Source of the DNA: an uncultured Pelagibacteraceae bacterium
GTDB taxonomy: Bacteria > Pseudomonadota > Alphaproteobacteria > Pelagibacterales > Pelagibacteraceae
Assembly (NCBI GenBank): GCA_902609685.1
Contig: CACLSR010000001.1
Span: 113,505 to 177,504, forward strand
DNA length: 64,000 nucleotides
Direction: 5' to 3'
The stretch's first letter is position 1, and each line of letters starts with the position of its first letter. The notes under the pieces are model-generated. The model made no database searches. It saw only the letters and a list, made by a program, of their open reading frames with translations, and was not told the origin of the DNA. Of the stretch, positions 37,181 through 45,833 are shown piece by piece. A program made the position numbers and the translations under genes.

Positions 37181-38191
37181 TTATTTAACTGCTAAAGCCA
37201 TTTCCATCAGCTTATCGCCACCTGGAACTTTATCAGCAAATGCCTTGTGAGATGATTTTTTTGCAATCTCTACCCACGCAGCATGATCTTTTTCATTCAT
37301 GTATACTAATTTAACACCTGCAGCTTTATAAGCTTCTTCAAACTTTTTATCTAAGTTTTCAACTTGAGCTGTCATGTATTTTTCAGCAACTTTTCCTGCC
37401 TTCATTAAAGCTTTTTGCTGCTTAGAATTTAAAGCATCAAAAGACTTTTTAGACATCAGAATTGGCTCATACATAAACCATAATCCAAATTTTCCTGGAG
37501 GTGTTGCGCATGAAACTTGCTCATAAATTTTGTAACTGACAAAACTTCCTGAGCTAGTGTTTGCACCTGTTAATACACCTGTTTGTAAACCAGTATAAAT
37601 TTCAGATGATGGCATACTTTGTATACCTGCTCCTGCAGCTTCTAACATTTGGTTAAATGCTTTACCAGCAGCTCTCATCACTTGTCCTTTTGCGTCACTA
37701 GGATTTTTAATACATTTTGTTTTTGAAGCAAAACCACCACCTAACCAAGCATCAGATAAAACTACAACACCAGCATCATTAATGATTTTTTTAATTTCAG
37801 TCATCATTGGACCTTTGTTAAATCTTAATGCATGGTCATGATTTTTAACAGTTCCTGGCATTAACGTTGCATCAAATTCTGGATGAAACTTAGATGCATA
37901 TGCTAAAGGAAAAGCAGAAATATCTAACTGACCAGTTGTCATAGGCTTCCACTGTTCTTTTGGTTTATACAATGATTTAGCTGGATAAATTCTGATATCT
38001 ATTCCAACATTTGCTTTTTTAACCTCGTCAGCAATGATTTGAACCATTTCATGACGTGGATCATAAGATCCATCAGCTCTTGGAGTACCAGGCCATTGGT
38101 GACTTGCTTTTAGCGTAACTGCATAAGCAGAACCAATAGTAGTAAAAACAAAAACTAATGAAGTTAAATATAAAGATATTCTTTTTAACAT
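37181..38191 (-). CDS. dctP: TRAP transporter solute-binding protein (DctP family)
   Basis: 336 residues. A Sec signal peptide ends near GSAYA (about residue 24), followed by VTLKASHQWPGTP, GQLDISAFPLAYASKFHPEF and KGQVMRAAGKAFNQMLEAAGA, where the Arg is the carboxylate-binding residue of DctP proteins. It should bind an organic acid in the periplasm; which one is unknown. Strong SD (AGAGGG), in contrast to the permease gene, and a good promoter at 38227-38255. Confidence 0.93.
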   Translation of the reverse strand: MLKRISLYLTSLVFVFTTIGSAYAVTLKASHQWPGTPRADGSYDPRHEMVQIIADEVKKANVGIDIRIYPAKSLYKPKEQWKPMTTGQLDISAFPLAYASKFHPEFDATLMPGTVKNHDHALRFNKGPMMTEIKKIINDAGVVVLSDAWLGGGFASKTKCIKNPSDAKGQVMRAAGKAFNQMLEAAGAGIQSMPSSEIYTGLQTGVLTGANTSSGSFVSYKIYEQVSCATPPGKFGLWFMYEPILMSKKSFDALNSKQQKALMKAGKVAEKYMTAQVENLDKKFEEAYKAAGVKLVYMNEKDHAAWVEIAKKSSHKAFADKVPGGDKLMEMALAVK

Positions 38192-38226
38192 TATTTTTTC
38201 CCTCTATTGTTATTTTTAATAATTCA

Positions 38227-38255
38227 ATTAAAGTGAACTTATTAATAAGAGTCAA
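38227..38255 (-). promoter_or_regulatory. Promoter of dctPQM
   Basis: On the minus strand TTGACT (38250-38255), a 17-bp spacer and TTTAAT (38227-38232). The predicted start is about 30 nt before the dctP ATG. Both hexamers and the spacing are identical to those in front of tctC (48842-48870). Confidence 0.7.
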
Positions 38256-38272
38256 GTCGACAAAAACTCATG

Positions 38273-38278
38273 TAAGAT
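38273..38278 (+). promoter_or_regulatory. Weak -10-like box before the CaiB/BaiF gene
   Basis: TAAGAT (4 of 6 matches to TATAAT) ends 8 nt before the ATG at 38287, so the message would have almost no leader. No convincing -35 or SD is seen. Confidence 0.3.
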
Positions 38279-38286
38279 GAAGTAAT

Positions 38287-39432
38287 ATGGATGGACCTTT
38301 AAAAAACCTACTGATAGTTGATTTAACAAGAGTATTAGTTGGTCCTTACTGCACCATGATATTATCTGATTTAGGGGCAAGAGTAATTAAAGTTGAAGCA
38401 CCTGAAATTGGAGATGACTCAAGAAAATTTGGACCATTCATAAAAGATTATTCTGCTTATTTCATGTCTCTTAATAGAGGAAAGGAAAGTATTGCACTTA
38501 ATTTAAAGAATGATGAAGATAAAAAAATTTTTGAAAAAATTTTATCCAAAGCAGATATTTTAGTTGAAAATTTTAAACCTGGAACTTTAGAAAAATGGGG
38601 GTTTGGCTGGAAAGATGTTAATAAGAAATATCCAAAACTAATTTATGCTTCAGCATCAGGCTTTGGTCAAACAGGTCCACTTAAAGAATTACCCGCTTAT
38701 GACATGGTAGTTCAGGGTATGGGTGGATTAATGAGTGTTACTGGTCAACCAAACTCTGAACCTACTAGAGTTGGAACCTCAATCGGAGATATTACTGCTG
38801 GGCTTTTTACTGCGATAGGTATTAATGCAGCTTTATACGATAGACAAAAAACTGGAAAAGGAATGTTCATAGATGTTTCCATGCTTGATTGTCAAATAGC
38901 TATATTAGAAAACGCTATAGCACGTTATTTATCTAAAAATGAAATTCCAAAACCAATGGGATCAAGACATCCATCAATTGCACCCTTTGAAGCCTTTAAG
39001 ACAAAAGATAGTTACATAATCATTGCAGCTGGAAATGATAAACTTTTTGAAAAACTTTGTAATCTTCTTCAAATCCCAGAAGTAAGTAAAGATCCAAAAT
39101 TTTCAGATAATTCATCTAGAGCAAAAAATATGGACCAGCTTAAAAAAATTTTAGAGGAAAAATTATTTAGTAAAAAAACAAGTGATTGGGTCAGTGAAAT
39201 GGAAAAAGATAAAATTCCATGTGGACCAATTTTCAATATTAAAGAGGCTGTTGAAAACCCACAAATAGAGTCTAGAAACATGATTGTTAAAGCATTTCAT
39301 AAAGTTGTTGGAGATTTTAAACTGGCTGGTAACCCAATTAAAATGTCAGCTTATAAAGACGAAAAAATAAGAGGTGACATACCTGATCTAGATGAACACC
39401 GACAAAAAATTATCAAGGAATTTTGTAATTAA
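38287..39432 (+). CDS. CaiB/BaiF family CoA-transferase (family III)
   Basis: 381 residues. N-terminal VDLTRVLVGPYCTMILSDLGARVIKVE, then GDDSRKFGPF, LNRGKESIALNLK and DILVENFKPGTLEKWGFGW, followed by YDMVVQGMGGLMSVTGQ: all standard for family III CoA transferases, with the catalytic Asp in the segment DMVVQ. It moves CoA between carboxylic acids. Divergent from the TRAP operon (95 bp), which suggests, but does not prove, that it activates the imported acid. Confidence 0.9.
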   Translation: MDGPLKNLLIVDLTRVLVGPYCTMILSDLGARVIKVEAPEIGDDSRKFGPFIKDYSAYFMSLNRGKESIALNLKNDEDKKIFEKILSKADILVENFKPGTLEKWGFGWKDVNKKYPKLIYASASGFGQTGPLKELPAYDMVVQGMGGLMSVTGQPNSEPTRVGTSIGDITAGLFTAIGINAALYDRQKTGKGMFIDVSMLDCQIAILENAIARYLSKNEIPKPMGSRHPSIAPFEAFKTKDSYIIIAAGNDKLFEKLCNLLQIPEVSKDPKFSDNSSRAKNMDQLKKILEEKLFSKKTSDWVSEMEKDKIPCGPIFNIKEAVENPQIESRNMIVKAFHKVVGDFKLAGNPIKMSAYKDEKIRGDIPDLDEHRQKIIKEFCN

Positions 39433-39438
39433 TAATTC

Positions 39439-39966
39439 TTAAGAATTTGAAGTATCAGTGTCGTCTGCTGCTTGATCTTCACTTTCAGAGACTTGATCCA
39501 AAGAAACATCTCCCTGTTCAGCTTCAGCATCTTCGGATACAGGAACTTCTGGCACGTCTGGTTTAGCTGTCTCAGACAATTCTGCTAGATCATCTTTAGA
39601 AACTTGAATTTTTTCAGGAGCTTTTCTTGCTCTTTTAGATGGCAAGATAGGTGTTCCACTTTTTGAAATCTCACCTTTATATAAACTTTCAAAATCGTCA
39701 CCTACATCCTCATCAGCTTCAGCACCATCATCAACTTGTTCTACATGCTTTCTTAATTTGTAGACAGCGCTCTCAGTTAAATCATCTACTTTGATATTTT
39801 CTTCAGCTATTTCTCTTAATGCAATAACTGTATTTTTATCGTTATCACGATCTAAAGTTGGTTCTATTCCAGTATTGAGTTGAGTTGCTCTTTCTTTTGC
39901 AACCAAAACTAATTCATATGGACTATCTACTTTATCAATACAATCTTCTACTGTAACTCTCGCCAT
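39439..39966 (-). CDS. rpoZ: RNA polymerase omega subunit with long acidic C-terminal extension
   Basis: 175 residues, about twice the usual length. The first 75 residues are standard omega ([19 protein letters not shown]-like [33 protein letters not shown]). A short basic patch ([10 protein letters not shown]) follows, then about 60 residues rich in Asp, Glu, Ser and Ala, predicted disordered. Omega aids RNA polymerase assembly. The tail could contact other factors; its role is unknown. The promoter lies 6 nt before the start codon. Confidence 0.9.
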   Translation of the reverse strand: MARVTVEDCIDKVDSPYELVLVAKERATQLNTGIEPTLDRDNDKNTVIALREIAEENIKVDDLTESAVYKLRKHVEQVDDGAEADEDVGDDFESLYKGEISKSGTPILPSKRARKAPEKIQVSKDDLAELSETAKPDVPEVPVSEDAEAEQGDVSLDQVSESEDQAADDTDTSNS

Positions 39967-39972
39967 GCCGGT

Positions 39973-40001
39973 TATCTATAAGCTGTAATTAAAAAAAGCA
40001 A
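39973..40001 (-). promoter_or_regulatory. Promoter of rpoZ, probably leaderless
   Basis: Minus strand: TTGCTT (39996-40001), 17-bp spacer, TAGATA (39973-39978), then 6 nt to the rpoZ ATG at 39966. The start of transcription would fall at the start codon. No SD is present. Confidence 0.5.
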
Positions 40002-40008
40002 GGATTAT

Positions 40009-41217
40009 TTAAATATATTCAGGATTTAATCTATTTCTAACCACAAATAGAGCTATTAAAGATAAGAAAATATATACAAATGAAATCACTGCTATTTGCT
40101 CAATAGTAAAGCCTTTATCAATTAACAATCCAAATAAAGCTGTACCAAAAGCAGTAGAAAATACCATCAATGCTGTTGTTAATGCTTTAATTGATCCAAT
40201 ATATTTTACGCCGTAAATCTCTGCCCAAGTCGAAGATCCCAAGACATTGGCAAGCCCATTTGAAATTCCAATTAAACCAAGGAATATAAAAGCAGAAATA
40301 GAAATATCTAAATAAAACAAAACTAGCATTGAAATCAACAGAGGTATGTTCATAAAGATTAATAATTTTCTGCTGGTAAATTTATCGATTAAAAAACCAG
40401 AGCCTAATAAAGTAATGACTGATAAGACAGAATAAGCCATAAATGATTGTGCTATGACAAATTCACCCCACTCTTTTGATTCCGTTATATATGATTGATA
40501 AACAAATACACCGGTAGCAATCCAAGGCATTGCCAACATATTTAAACAAACTATATAAAATCTATAATCTTTTAAAACCTCAACACGTGTCCAATTTTTA
40601 ATTTCTTTTTCAACAAAATTTTGATCATTTACATCTTCTCTAGAATCAAAGCTCAGGTTTTTGATTAACGCAAAAGAAATTAATGGTAAAAAAAACAGAA
40701 TTAATACAGAAATAGACAGCCAAATGTTTTGCCACGCAGTTAAAGTAAGTAAATAGACAGTTAAAACTGGTAAAATGAATTCTGCAGTTGATAATCCAAA
40801 CCATCCAATACTTAAAGCTTTACCCCTAGATTTAGTAAAAAATCTTGAAATAGTTGTAGTTGCAGTATGAGACATTAATCCTTGACCAGAAAACCTCATT
40901 AAAAAAACAGCAATAAATAAAAAAACTATTGATGAAATTTTTGAAAAGAAAAAACAAGAAAAAGCTAACAAAAGGGTTACATATAATGCAAATCTAAAAA
41001 TATTTATGTCATCAATTTTTTTACCAACCCAAATTAAAATAAAGCTGCTTAATAATGTTGCCGAAGCATAAATTGAGCCAAATTGTCCATGAGTTATTGA
41101 AAGTGTTTCTCTAATACTTGAATTAAATAAACCAAGAAAAAAACTCTGTCCAAAACTAGAAAAAAATGTAAAAATAAATCCAAATATAATTACTTTTAAA
41201 CTTAAACTTTTAAACAT
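40009..41217 (-). CDS. Major facilitator superfamily transporter
   Basis: 402 residues with about 12 membrane helices. The first half has FGQSFFLGLFNSSIRETLSI and TLLSSFILIWVGKKIDDINIFR (a variant of the MFS loop 2-3 motif), then GQGLMSHTATTTISRFFTKSRGKALSIGWF, as in monocarboxylate-transporter-like or OFA-like MFS proteins. Substrate unknown. Its start codon is only 8 bp from that of the divergent dehydrogenase gene, so both promoters lie within each other's coding sequence. Confidence 0.85.
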   Translation of the reverse strand: MFKSLSLKVIIFGFIFTFFSSFGQSFFLGLFNSSIRETLSITHGQFGSIYASATLLSSFILIWVGKKIDDINIFRFALYVTLLLAFSCFFFSKISSIVFLFIAVFLMRFSGQGLMSHTATTTISRFFTKSRGKALSIGWFGLSTAEFILPVLTVYLLTLTAWQNIWLSISVLILFFLPLISFALIKNLSFDSREDVNDQNFVEKEIKNWTRVEVLKDYRFYIVCLNMLAMPWIATGVFVYQSYITESKEWGEFVIAQSFMAYSVLSVITLLGSGFLIDKFTSRKLLIFMNIPLLISMLVLFYLDISISAFIFLGLIGISNGLANVLGSSTWAEIYGVKYIGSIKALTTALMVFSTAFGTALFGLLIDKGFTIEQIAVISFVYIFLSLIALFVVRNRLNPEYI

Positions 41218-41225
41218 AAAAAATT

Positions 41226-42095
41226 ATGAGCTGTAATGTTGCTTTCATAGGTCTTGGTGTAATGGGCTATCCAATGGCAGGTTTTATATCAAAAGGTGGT
41301 CACAATGTAACTGTTTTTAATCGTACAAAATCAAAAGCAGAAAAATGGATTGGGGAATATAAAGGTAAAATCGCTGAAACCCCAGCAGATGCAGCTAAAG
41401 ATGCAGAATATATTTTTACCTGTGTTGGAAATGATAACGACTTAAGAGAGGTAACTTTTGGTGACAGAGGAGCATTCAAAACAATTAAAAAGGGCGCAGT
41501 CTATATTGATAACACTACGGCCTCAGCAACAATTGCTAGGGAGATTTATGATTATGCAAAAAAAAATGGATTTGGCGCATTAGATGCTCCTGTATCTGGT
41601 GGACAAGCTGGAGCAGAGAATGGTGCATTAACAGTTATGATCGGTGGTGATCAAGCTGACTTTGATAAAGCAAAAGATAAAATTGATTGTTATAGCAAAA
41701 AAATGAAGTTGCTTGGCAAAGCTGGTTGCGGACAATTAGCTAAGATGGTTAATCAAATTTGTATTGCAGGATTGGTTCAAGGATTGTCTGAGGGAATTAA
41801 CTTTGGAATGAAAGCTGGATTAAATATGGAGGATGTAATCGAGGTTATTTCAAAAGGTGCAGCCCAGTCTTGGCAAATGGAAAATAGATACAAAACAATG
41901 ATTGATGATAAGTTTGATTTTGGTTTTGCGGTTGACTGGATGAGAAAAGATTTAAAGATTGCAATGGATGAGGCAAAAAATAATGGTTCATTGTTACCTG
42001 TAACAGAACTTGTTGATAAATTTTATGGAGAAGTACAAGGATTAGGAGGTAATCGTTGGGACACTTCAAGCTTAATTAAAAGATTCAGAAAGTAA
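41226..42095 (+). CDS. Beta-hydroxyacid dehydrogenase (3-hydroxyisobutyrate/tartronate semialdehyde reductase type)
   Basis: 289 residues. Rossmann motif FIGLGVMGYPMAG at the N-terminus, VFNRTKSKAEKW suggesting NADP preference (NRT), DAPVSGGQAGAENGALTVMIGG substrate loop and catalytic Lys in AKMVNQICIAG. Family members oxidise 3-hydroxyisobutyrate or reduce tartronate or glyoxylate-type semialdehydes. The exact substrate is unresolved. The PNPOx-like gene follows after 3 bp. Confidence 0.88.
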   Translation: MSCNVAFIGLGVMGYPMAGFISKGGHNVTVFNRTKSKAEKWIGEYKGKIAETPADAAKDAEYIFTCVGNDNDLREVTFGDRGAFKTIKKGAVYIDNTTASATIAREIYDYAKKNGFGALDAPVSGGQAGAENGALTVMIGGDQADFDKAKDKIDCYSKKMKLLGKAGCGQLAKMVNQICIAGLVQGLSEGINFGMKAGLNMEDVIEVISKGAAQSWQMENRYKTMIDDKFDFGFAVDWMRKDLKIAMDEAKNNGSLLPVTELVDKFYGEVQGLGGNRWDTSSLIKRFRK

Positions 42096-42098
42096 TGT

Positions 42099-42698
42099 AT
42101 GCAACCAGCATACTATGAAAATTTCGAGGAAATCCAAAATAAGTATTGGTCTATGCTTGATGATGCTGTGACTAATAGAGGTTCTCCTTTTAGAATTCCC
42201 GTCTTTATTTGTGCCCACCAAGATGAGGTAGAAGGAAGAGTCGTTGTTCTAAGAAAATCAGATAGAGCAAACAATCTTTTACAATTTCATACTGATTTAA
42301 GATCACCAAAAGTAGAAATTCTAAAAAAAAATAATAACGCTTCTCTAGTTTTCTACGATAAAGAAGAAAAGATACAATTAAGAGTAAAAGTTGATTGTGA
42401 AATAAATAATCAAAATTCTACGACAGAAGAATCTTGGAAAAAAACTCAACATATCAGTAGAAGATGTTATCTAACTGATAGTCCTCCAGGAACTGCATCA
42501 GAAAATCCAACATCAGGTATGATATCTAAATTAGAGGACTTTGATTATACAATGGAACAAAGCGAAGAAGGTTATAAAAACTTTACAGTTATAAAATGTA
42601 AAATAAAATCTATTGAATGGTTATATCTCGCAGCTAAAGGGCATAGAAGAGCAAAATTTGATTTGGAAAGTAATAAATATACTTGGTTAGTTCCCTAA
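42099..42698 (+). CDS. Pyridoxamine 5'-phosphate oxidase-like flavin protein
   Basis: 199 residues of the PNPOx split-barrel fold: PVFICAHQDEVEGRVVVLRKSDRANNLLQFHTD resembles the FMN-binding beta strands, followed by KVEILKKNNNASLVFYDKEEKIQLRVK and a C-terminal EWLYLAAKGHRRAKFDL that mirrors the PdxH C-terminus. It lacks the full PdxH substrate motifs, so it may be a pyridoxamine oxidase or another FMN reductase. It is cotranscribed with the upstream dehydrogenase. Confidence 0.75.
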   Translation: MQPAYYENFEEIQNKYWSMLDDAVTNRGSPFRIPVFICAHQDEVEGRVVVLRKSDRANNLLQFHTDLRSPKVEILKKNNNASLVFYDKEEKIQLRVKVDCEINNQNSTTEESWKKTQHISRRCYLTDSPPGTASENPTSGMISKLEDFDYTMEQSEEGYKNFTVIKCKIKSIEWLYLAAKGHRRAKFDLESNKYTWLVP

Positions 42699-42707
42699 TA
42701 AATTCTT

Positions 42708-43661
42708 TTATTCTAGATTTTTTAATCTTTTATTGAATACAAAATAAAATTTCTCAAGCTTTTCAATAAGCCACTCGACATATTCATCCCATTTATCTTC
42801 ATTATCAAAAAAACTATTTTCTTTGGCAAGTTTAATTCTAGATGCAGTTCTATGAGGCAAAGGTTCCCAGTTTAATTTTTCTCCAAAATCTTTTTCAACA
42901 GAATCTTTGTCTTTCTCCAAGCTATCAAAAATGCTTTTATCATCTACAATATAAAGTTCAGCGACAAGTCTATTTTCTCTTGCATTGACCACCGCATGAA
43001 CGCCTATTCCCGACACTCCACTTGCAAATGTATGCCAATGTTGAGGTCTTGGTTTTCTAATTGTTAATGGCGACTCATCTTTTTCCTTAATTTTTAAGAT
43101 CAATTTTTCCCAAAAAGCTAATTGTTTTATCTTTGTTTCACTAAGATTTTCAGTATCAATTTTTTGTGCAGCAGTTGAAACTTTTTTTGACCAGTTGTTT
43201 GGTTTGCTTACAATATCAAATTTTGGAGCCATGCTTTCTCCGATTTTTAAAACTTCAATCTGTATACCAAAAAAATTATATTCTTCTCCGGTGATCTTAT
43301 TCAACCAATCTAAAGTTGCTCTATGCTCTTCATTAAATTTTGCAGCTACCCATATGATTGTAACTGCATTTAAACCTGTTGCATAAGTTAAAAGTTGGCC
43401 AAGGTGTTTGTGGTCAGTTTTTTCCAATTGATTTTCTATCAAAACCCAATTTCCTGTTCCTTCATCTTTGCATAAAATATCTGCTCTAAAAGGTCCAACA
43501 TCTTTTTCTTGTGCTTCAACCACCAAATCAATACCGATAGCAGAGCCCAAAAGCTCAATATTTTCCTCTTTAGCAAGCCATGGCGTAAACTCTGAACCCT
43601 CATGCTCCCAAATATTTCTAATTTCTACTTTTTCAATTCTTTTTAAATCAAATTTTTTCAT
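42708..43661 (-). CDS. DUF4268-type protein with PD-(D/E)XK nuclease-like N-terminal domain
   Basis: 317 residues from the ATG at 43661, which sits 2 bp after the upstream carbonic anhydrase stop; a longer frame to 43694 would overlap that gene. Residues around 60-95 read FRADILCKDEGTG, VLIENQLEKTDHKHLGQLLTY: an Asp, then E-x-Q and a following helix with QxxxY, as in restriction-endonuclease-like folds. The C-terminal half matches my memory of DUF4268. The cellular role is unknown; a DNA-acting or defence function is possible. No methyltransferase or other restriction partner is nearby. Confidence 0.65.
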   Translation of the reverse strand: MKKFDLKRIEKVEIRNIWEHEGSEFTPWLAKEENIELLGSAIGIDLVVEAQEKDVGPFRADILCKDEGTGNWVLIENQLEKTDHKHLGQLLTYATGLNAVTIIWVAAKFNEEHRATLDWLNKITGEEYNFFGIQIEVLKIGESMAPKFDIVSKPNNWSKKVSTAAQKIDTENLSETKIKQLAFWEKLILKIKEKDESPLTIRKPRPQHWHTFASGVSGIGVHAVVNARENRLVAELYIVDDKSIFDSLEKDKDSVEKDFGEKLNWEPLPHRTASRIKLAKENSFFDNEDKWDEYVEWLIEKLEKFYFVFNKRLKNLE

Positions 43662-43663
43662 AA

Positions 43664-44176
43664 TTAAAAAATAGATTTTGAATATTTTTTCCAATTATCT
43701 TGATAGTGCTTTGTGTTTTCAAAAACTGCTTTCTTTTCTTCTTCAGTAACTTCTCTTACAACTTTACCAGGTGAGCCTATTACCAAAGAGTTATCTGGTA
43801 TCTCTTTGTTTTCAGTAATTAAAGCTTTTGCACCTATGATGCAATTTTTTCCAATCTTTGCGTTATTAAGAATCACTGCACCAATTCCAATCAAACTATT
43901 ATCCCCTATCGTACATCCATGAAGCATAACCATATGACCTATAGTTACATCCTTGCCAACTTTAATGGGATATCCTGGATCAGTATGCAAAACACATCCA
44001 TCTTGAACATTTGATCCCTCCCCTATATGAATATTTTCAATATCTCCTCTTAGAGTTGCATTAAACCAAACACTTGTATTTTTTTCTAAAGTTACATCCC
44101 CAATCACAACCGCATTTGGTGCTACCCAATTTTCGCCAGAGTTTTTTGGTTTTTTATCTTTTAAATCGTAAAACAT
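43664..44176 (-). CDS. Gamma-class carbonic anhydrase-like protein
   Basis: 170 residues with a left-handed beta helix (hexapeptide repeats such as [23 protein letters not shown]). Three zinc-binding His are in place: His64 in VLHTDPG and His81 and His86 in GHMVMLHGC. It belongs to the YrdA/PaaY/CaiE group, for which carbonic anhydrase activity is shown in some members and thioesterase in others. It is divergent from the thioredoxin-like gene, with 20 bp between start codons. Confidence 0.85.
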   Translation of the reverse strand: MFYDLKDKKPKNSGENWVAPNAVVIGDVTLEKNTSVWFNATLRGDIENIHIGEGSNVQDGCVLHTDPGYPIKVGKDVTIGHMVMLHGCTIGDNSLIGIGAVILNNAKIGKNCIIGAKALITENKEIPDNSLVIGSPGKVVREVTEEEKKAVFENTKHYQDNWKKYSKSIF

Positions 44177-44184
44177 AATTTATA

Positions 44185-44190
44185 TATTAT
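44185..44190 (+). promoter_or_regulatory. -10-like box before the thioredoxin-like gene
   Basis: TATTAT ends 6 nt before the ATG at 44197, the spacing seen for sfsA and rpoZ. The whole divergent intergenic region is 20 bp of A and T with one C, so the opposite gene must also have a very short or no leader. No SD on either side. Confidence 0.35.
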
Positions 44191-44196
44191 TACATT

Positions 44197-44751
44197 ATGC
44201 CAATACAAACTCCAATATGTGATTTCGGTCAAAAGGCTCACGACTTTAAGCTTAAATCAACTGATAATAAAATTTTATCTTTAGAAGACATTAAAGGTGA
44301 AAATGGAACCTTAATCATGTTTATTTGCAACCATTGTCCCTATGTTAAAGCAGTTACAAAAGATATAGCTGAGGATACTAAAAAATTGAAAGATTTAGGA
44401 ATTAACGCTGTAGCAATCTGTGCCAATGATGCTGAGAATTATCCAGAAGACTCGTTTGAAAATATGATTGAATTTGCAAAAAAAAATCAATTCAGTTTTC
44501 CATATTTAGTTGATGAAACACAAGAGATAGCAAGAACTTATGATGCGGTATGTACTCCAGATTTTTTTGGTTACAACAAAAATTTAGAGCTTCAATATCG
44601 AGGCAGATTAAGAGAATTAAAAAATTTAGTTCCTGTAAGGGATGGTGATAGTGATTTATTTAATGCAATGAAACAAATTGCTGAAACTGGTAAAGGACCT
44701 GAAAATCAAACTCCGAGTGCTGGCTGTAGTATTAAGTGGAAAAATAGTTAA
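44197..44751 (+). CDS. Thioredoxin-fold peroxiredoxin-like protein
   Basis: 184 residues. Thioredoxin fold with MFICNHCPYVKAV, giving Cys44 and Cys47 in a CxxC site, DETQEIARTYDAVCTPDFFG with the cis-Pro region, and a C-terminal PSAGCSIKWK tail typical of this AhpC/TSA-related family. Probably a cytoplasmic thiol-disulfide or redox protein, as no signal peptide is present. The stop overlaps the start of the glycosyltransferase gene by 1 bp. Confidence 0.85.
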   Translation: MPIQTPICDFGQKAHDFKLKSTDNKILSLEDIKGENGTLIMFICNHCPYVKAVTKDIAEDTKKLKDLGINAVAICANDAENYPEDSFENMIEFAKKNQFSFPYLVDETQEIARTYDAVCTPDFFGYNKNLELQYRGRLRELKNLVPVRDGDSDLFNAMKQIAETGKGPENQTPSAGCSIKWKNS

Positions 44752-45833
44752 TGTATTTAATCGTTACGAGATCTTTTCCCCCAGAGGTGGGTGGGATGCA
44801 AAGTTTAATGTGGGGTTTGGCAAAAGAAATGTCCAAAAACTTTATGATCAAAGTTTTTGCTGATCACTACGAAAATCATAAAGAATTTGATAAAAAAGTA
44901 AATTTTTCAATTGAAAGAGTTGGTGGGATTAAATTCCTAAGAAAAATAAGAAAAGCACAGCTAATTAATGAATATTTAAAAGAAAGTAAAGTTCAAGGCA
45001 TTATAGCTGATCATTGGAAAAGTTTAGAATTAATAGTAACTGATAAAAAAAAATATTGTTTAATTCACGGAAAAGAAATCAATCACGCTAAAGGAAGCTC
45101 TTTAAATAAGAGAGCAAACAAAGTTTTAAATAGTGTTGAAAAAGTAATAGCAAATTCTGAATATACAAAAAATTTAGCCATTCAAAATGGTGTAGAACAA
45201 GAAAAAGTTGTTGTGATAAATCCAGGAATTAACCCTGCCCAAGAATTAAATAAGACATCGTTAACTAAAGTTGAAAGCTTACTTAAAACAAAATCACCAC
45301 GTTTAATTACAGTTTCAAGATTTGATAAAAGAAAAAATCATGAAAAAGTTTTGATGGCTGTAAGAAACTTAAAACAAATTTATTCAAATATTGTTTACAT
45401 TTGCATTGGCTACGGAGAGGAAGAACAAAATTTAAAAGATTTGGTAAATGAACTCGATTTAAATGGTCAAGTTATGTTTTTTAAAGAAATAACTGATGAC
45501 CTTAAAAATGCTTTAGTGGCAAAATCAAATATATTTGTGATGCCATCGGTAAAATATAAAAGCTCAGTAGAAGGTTTTGGCATAGCTTATATAGAGGCTG
45601 CACAATACGGAGTTCCCTCTTTAGGTGGAGCTGATGGTGGTGCGGCAGATGCAATTCAACATGATAAAACTGGATTAATATGTGATGGAAATAATCTAGA
45701 TGAAATTTATTCATCATTAAATTCTATGATTGAAAATAAAAAATATTTACATTTTGGTAAAAATGCGAAAGAGTTATCATCTAAATTTGATTGGTCCAAT
45801 ACTATTGATGAGTATAAAAAAATTTTAGTTTAA
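44751..45833 (+). CDS. Glycosyltransferase family 4
   Basis: 360 residues, GT-B fold. N-terminal VTRSFPPEVGGMQSLMWGLA, central IANSEYTKNLAIQNG and the C-terminal donor-binding domain with LITVSRFDKRKNHEKVLMAV and VEGFGIAYIEAAQYGVPSLG (the E-x7-E type signature). It adds a sugar to a surface glycan or lipid; donor unknown. Its end overlaps the convergent tctA end by 4 bp. Confidence 0.9.
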   Translation: MYLIVTRSFPPEVGGMQSLMWGLAKEMSKNFMIKVFADHYENHKEFDKKVNFSIERVGGIKFLRKIRKAQLINEYLKESKVQGIIADHWKSLELIVTDKKKYCLIHGKEINHAKGSSLNKRANKVLNSVEKVIANSEYTKNLAIQNGVEQEKVVVINPGINPAQELNKTSLTKVESLLKTKSPRLITVSRFDKRKNHEKVLMAVRNLKQIYSNIVYICIGYGEEEQNLKDLVNELDLNGQVMFFKEITDDLKNALVAKSNIFVMPSVKYKSSVEGFGIAYIEAAQYGVPSLGGADGGAADAIQHDKTGLICDGNNLDEIYSSLNSMIENKKYLHFGKNAKELSSKFDWSNTIDEYKKILV

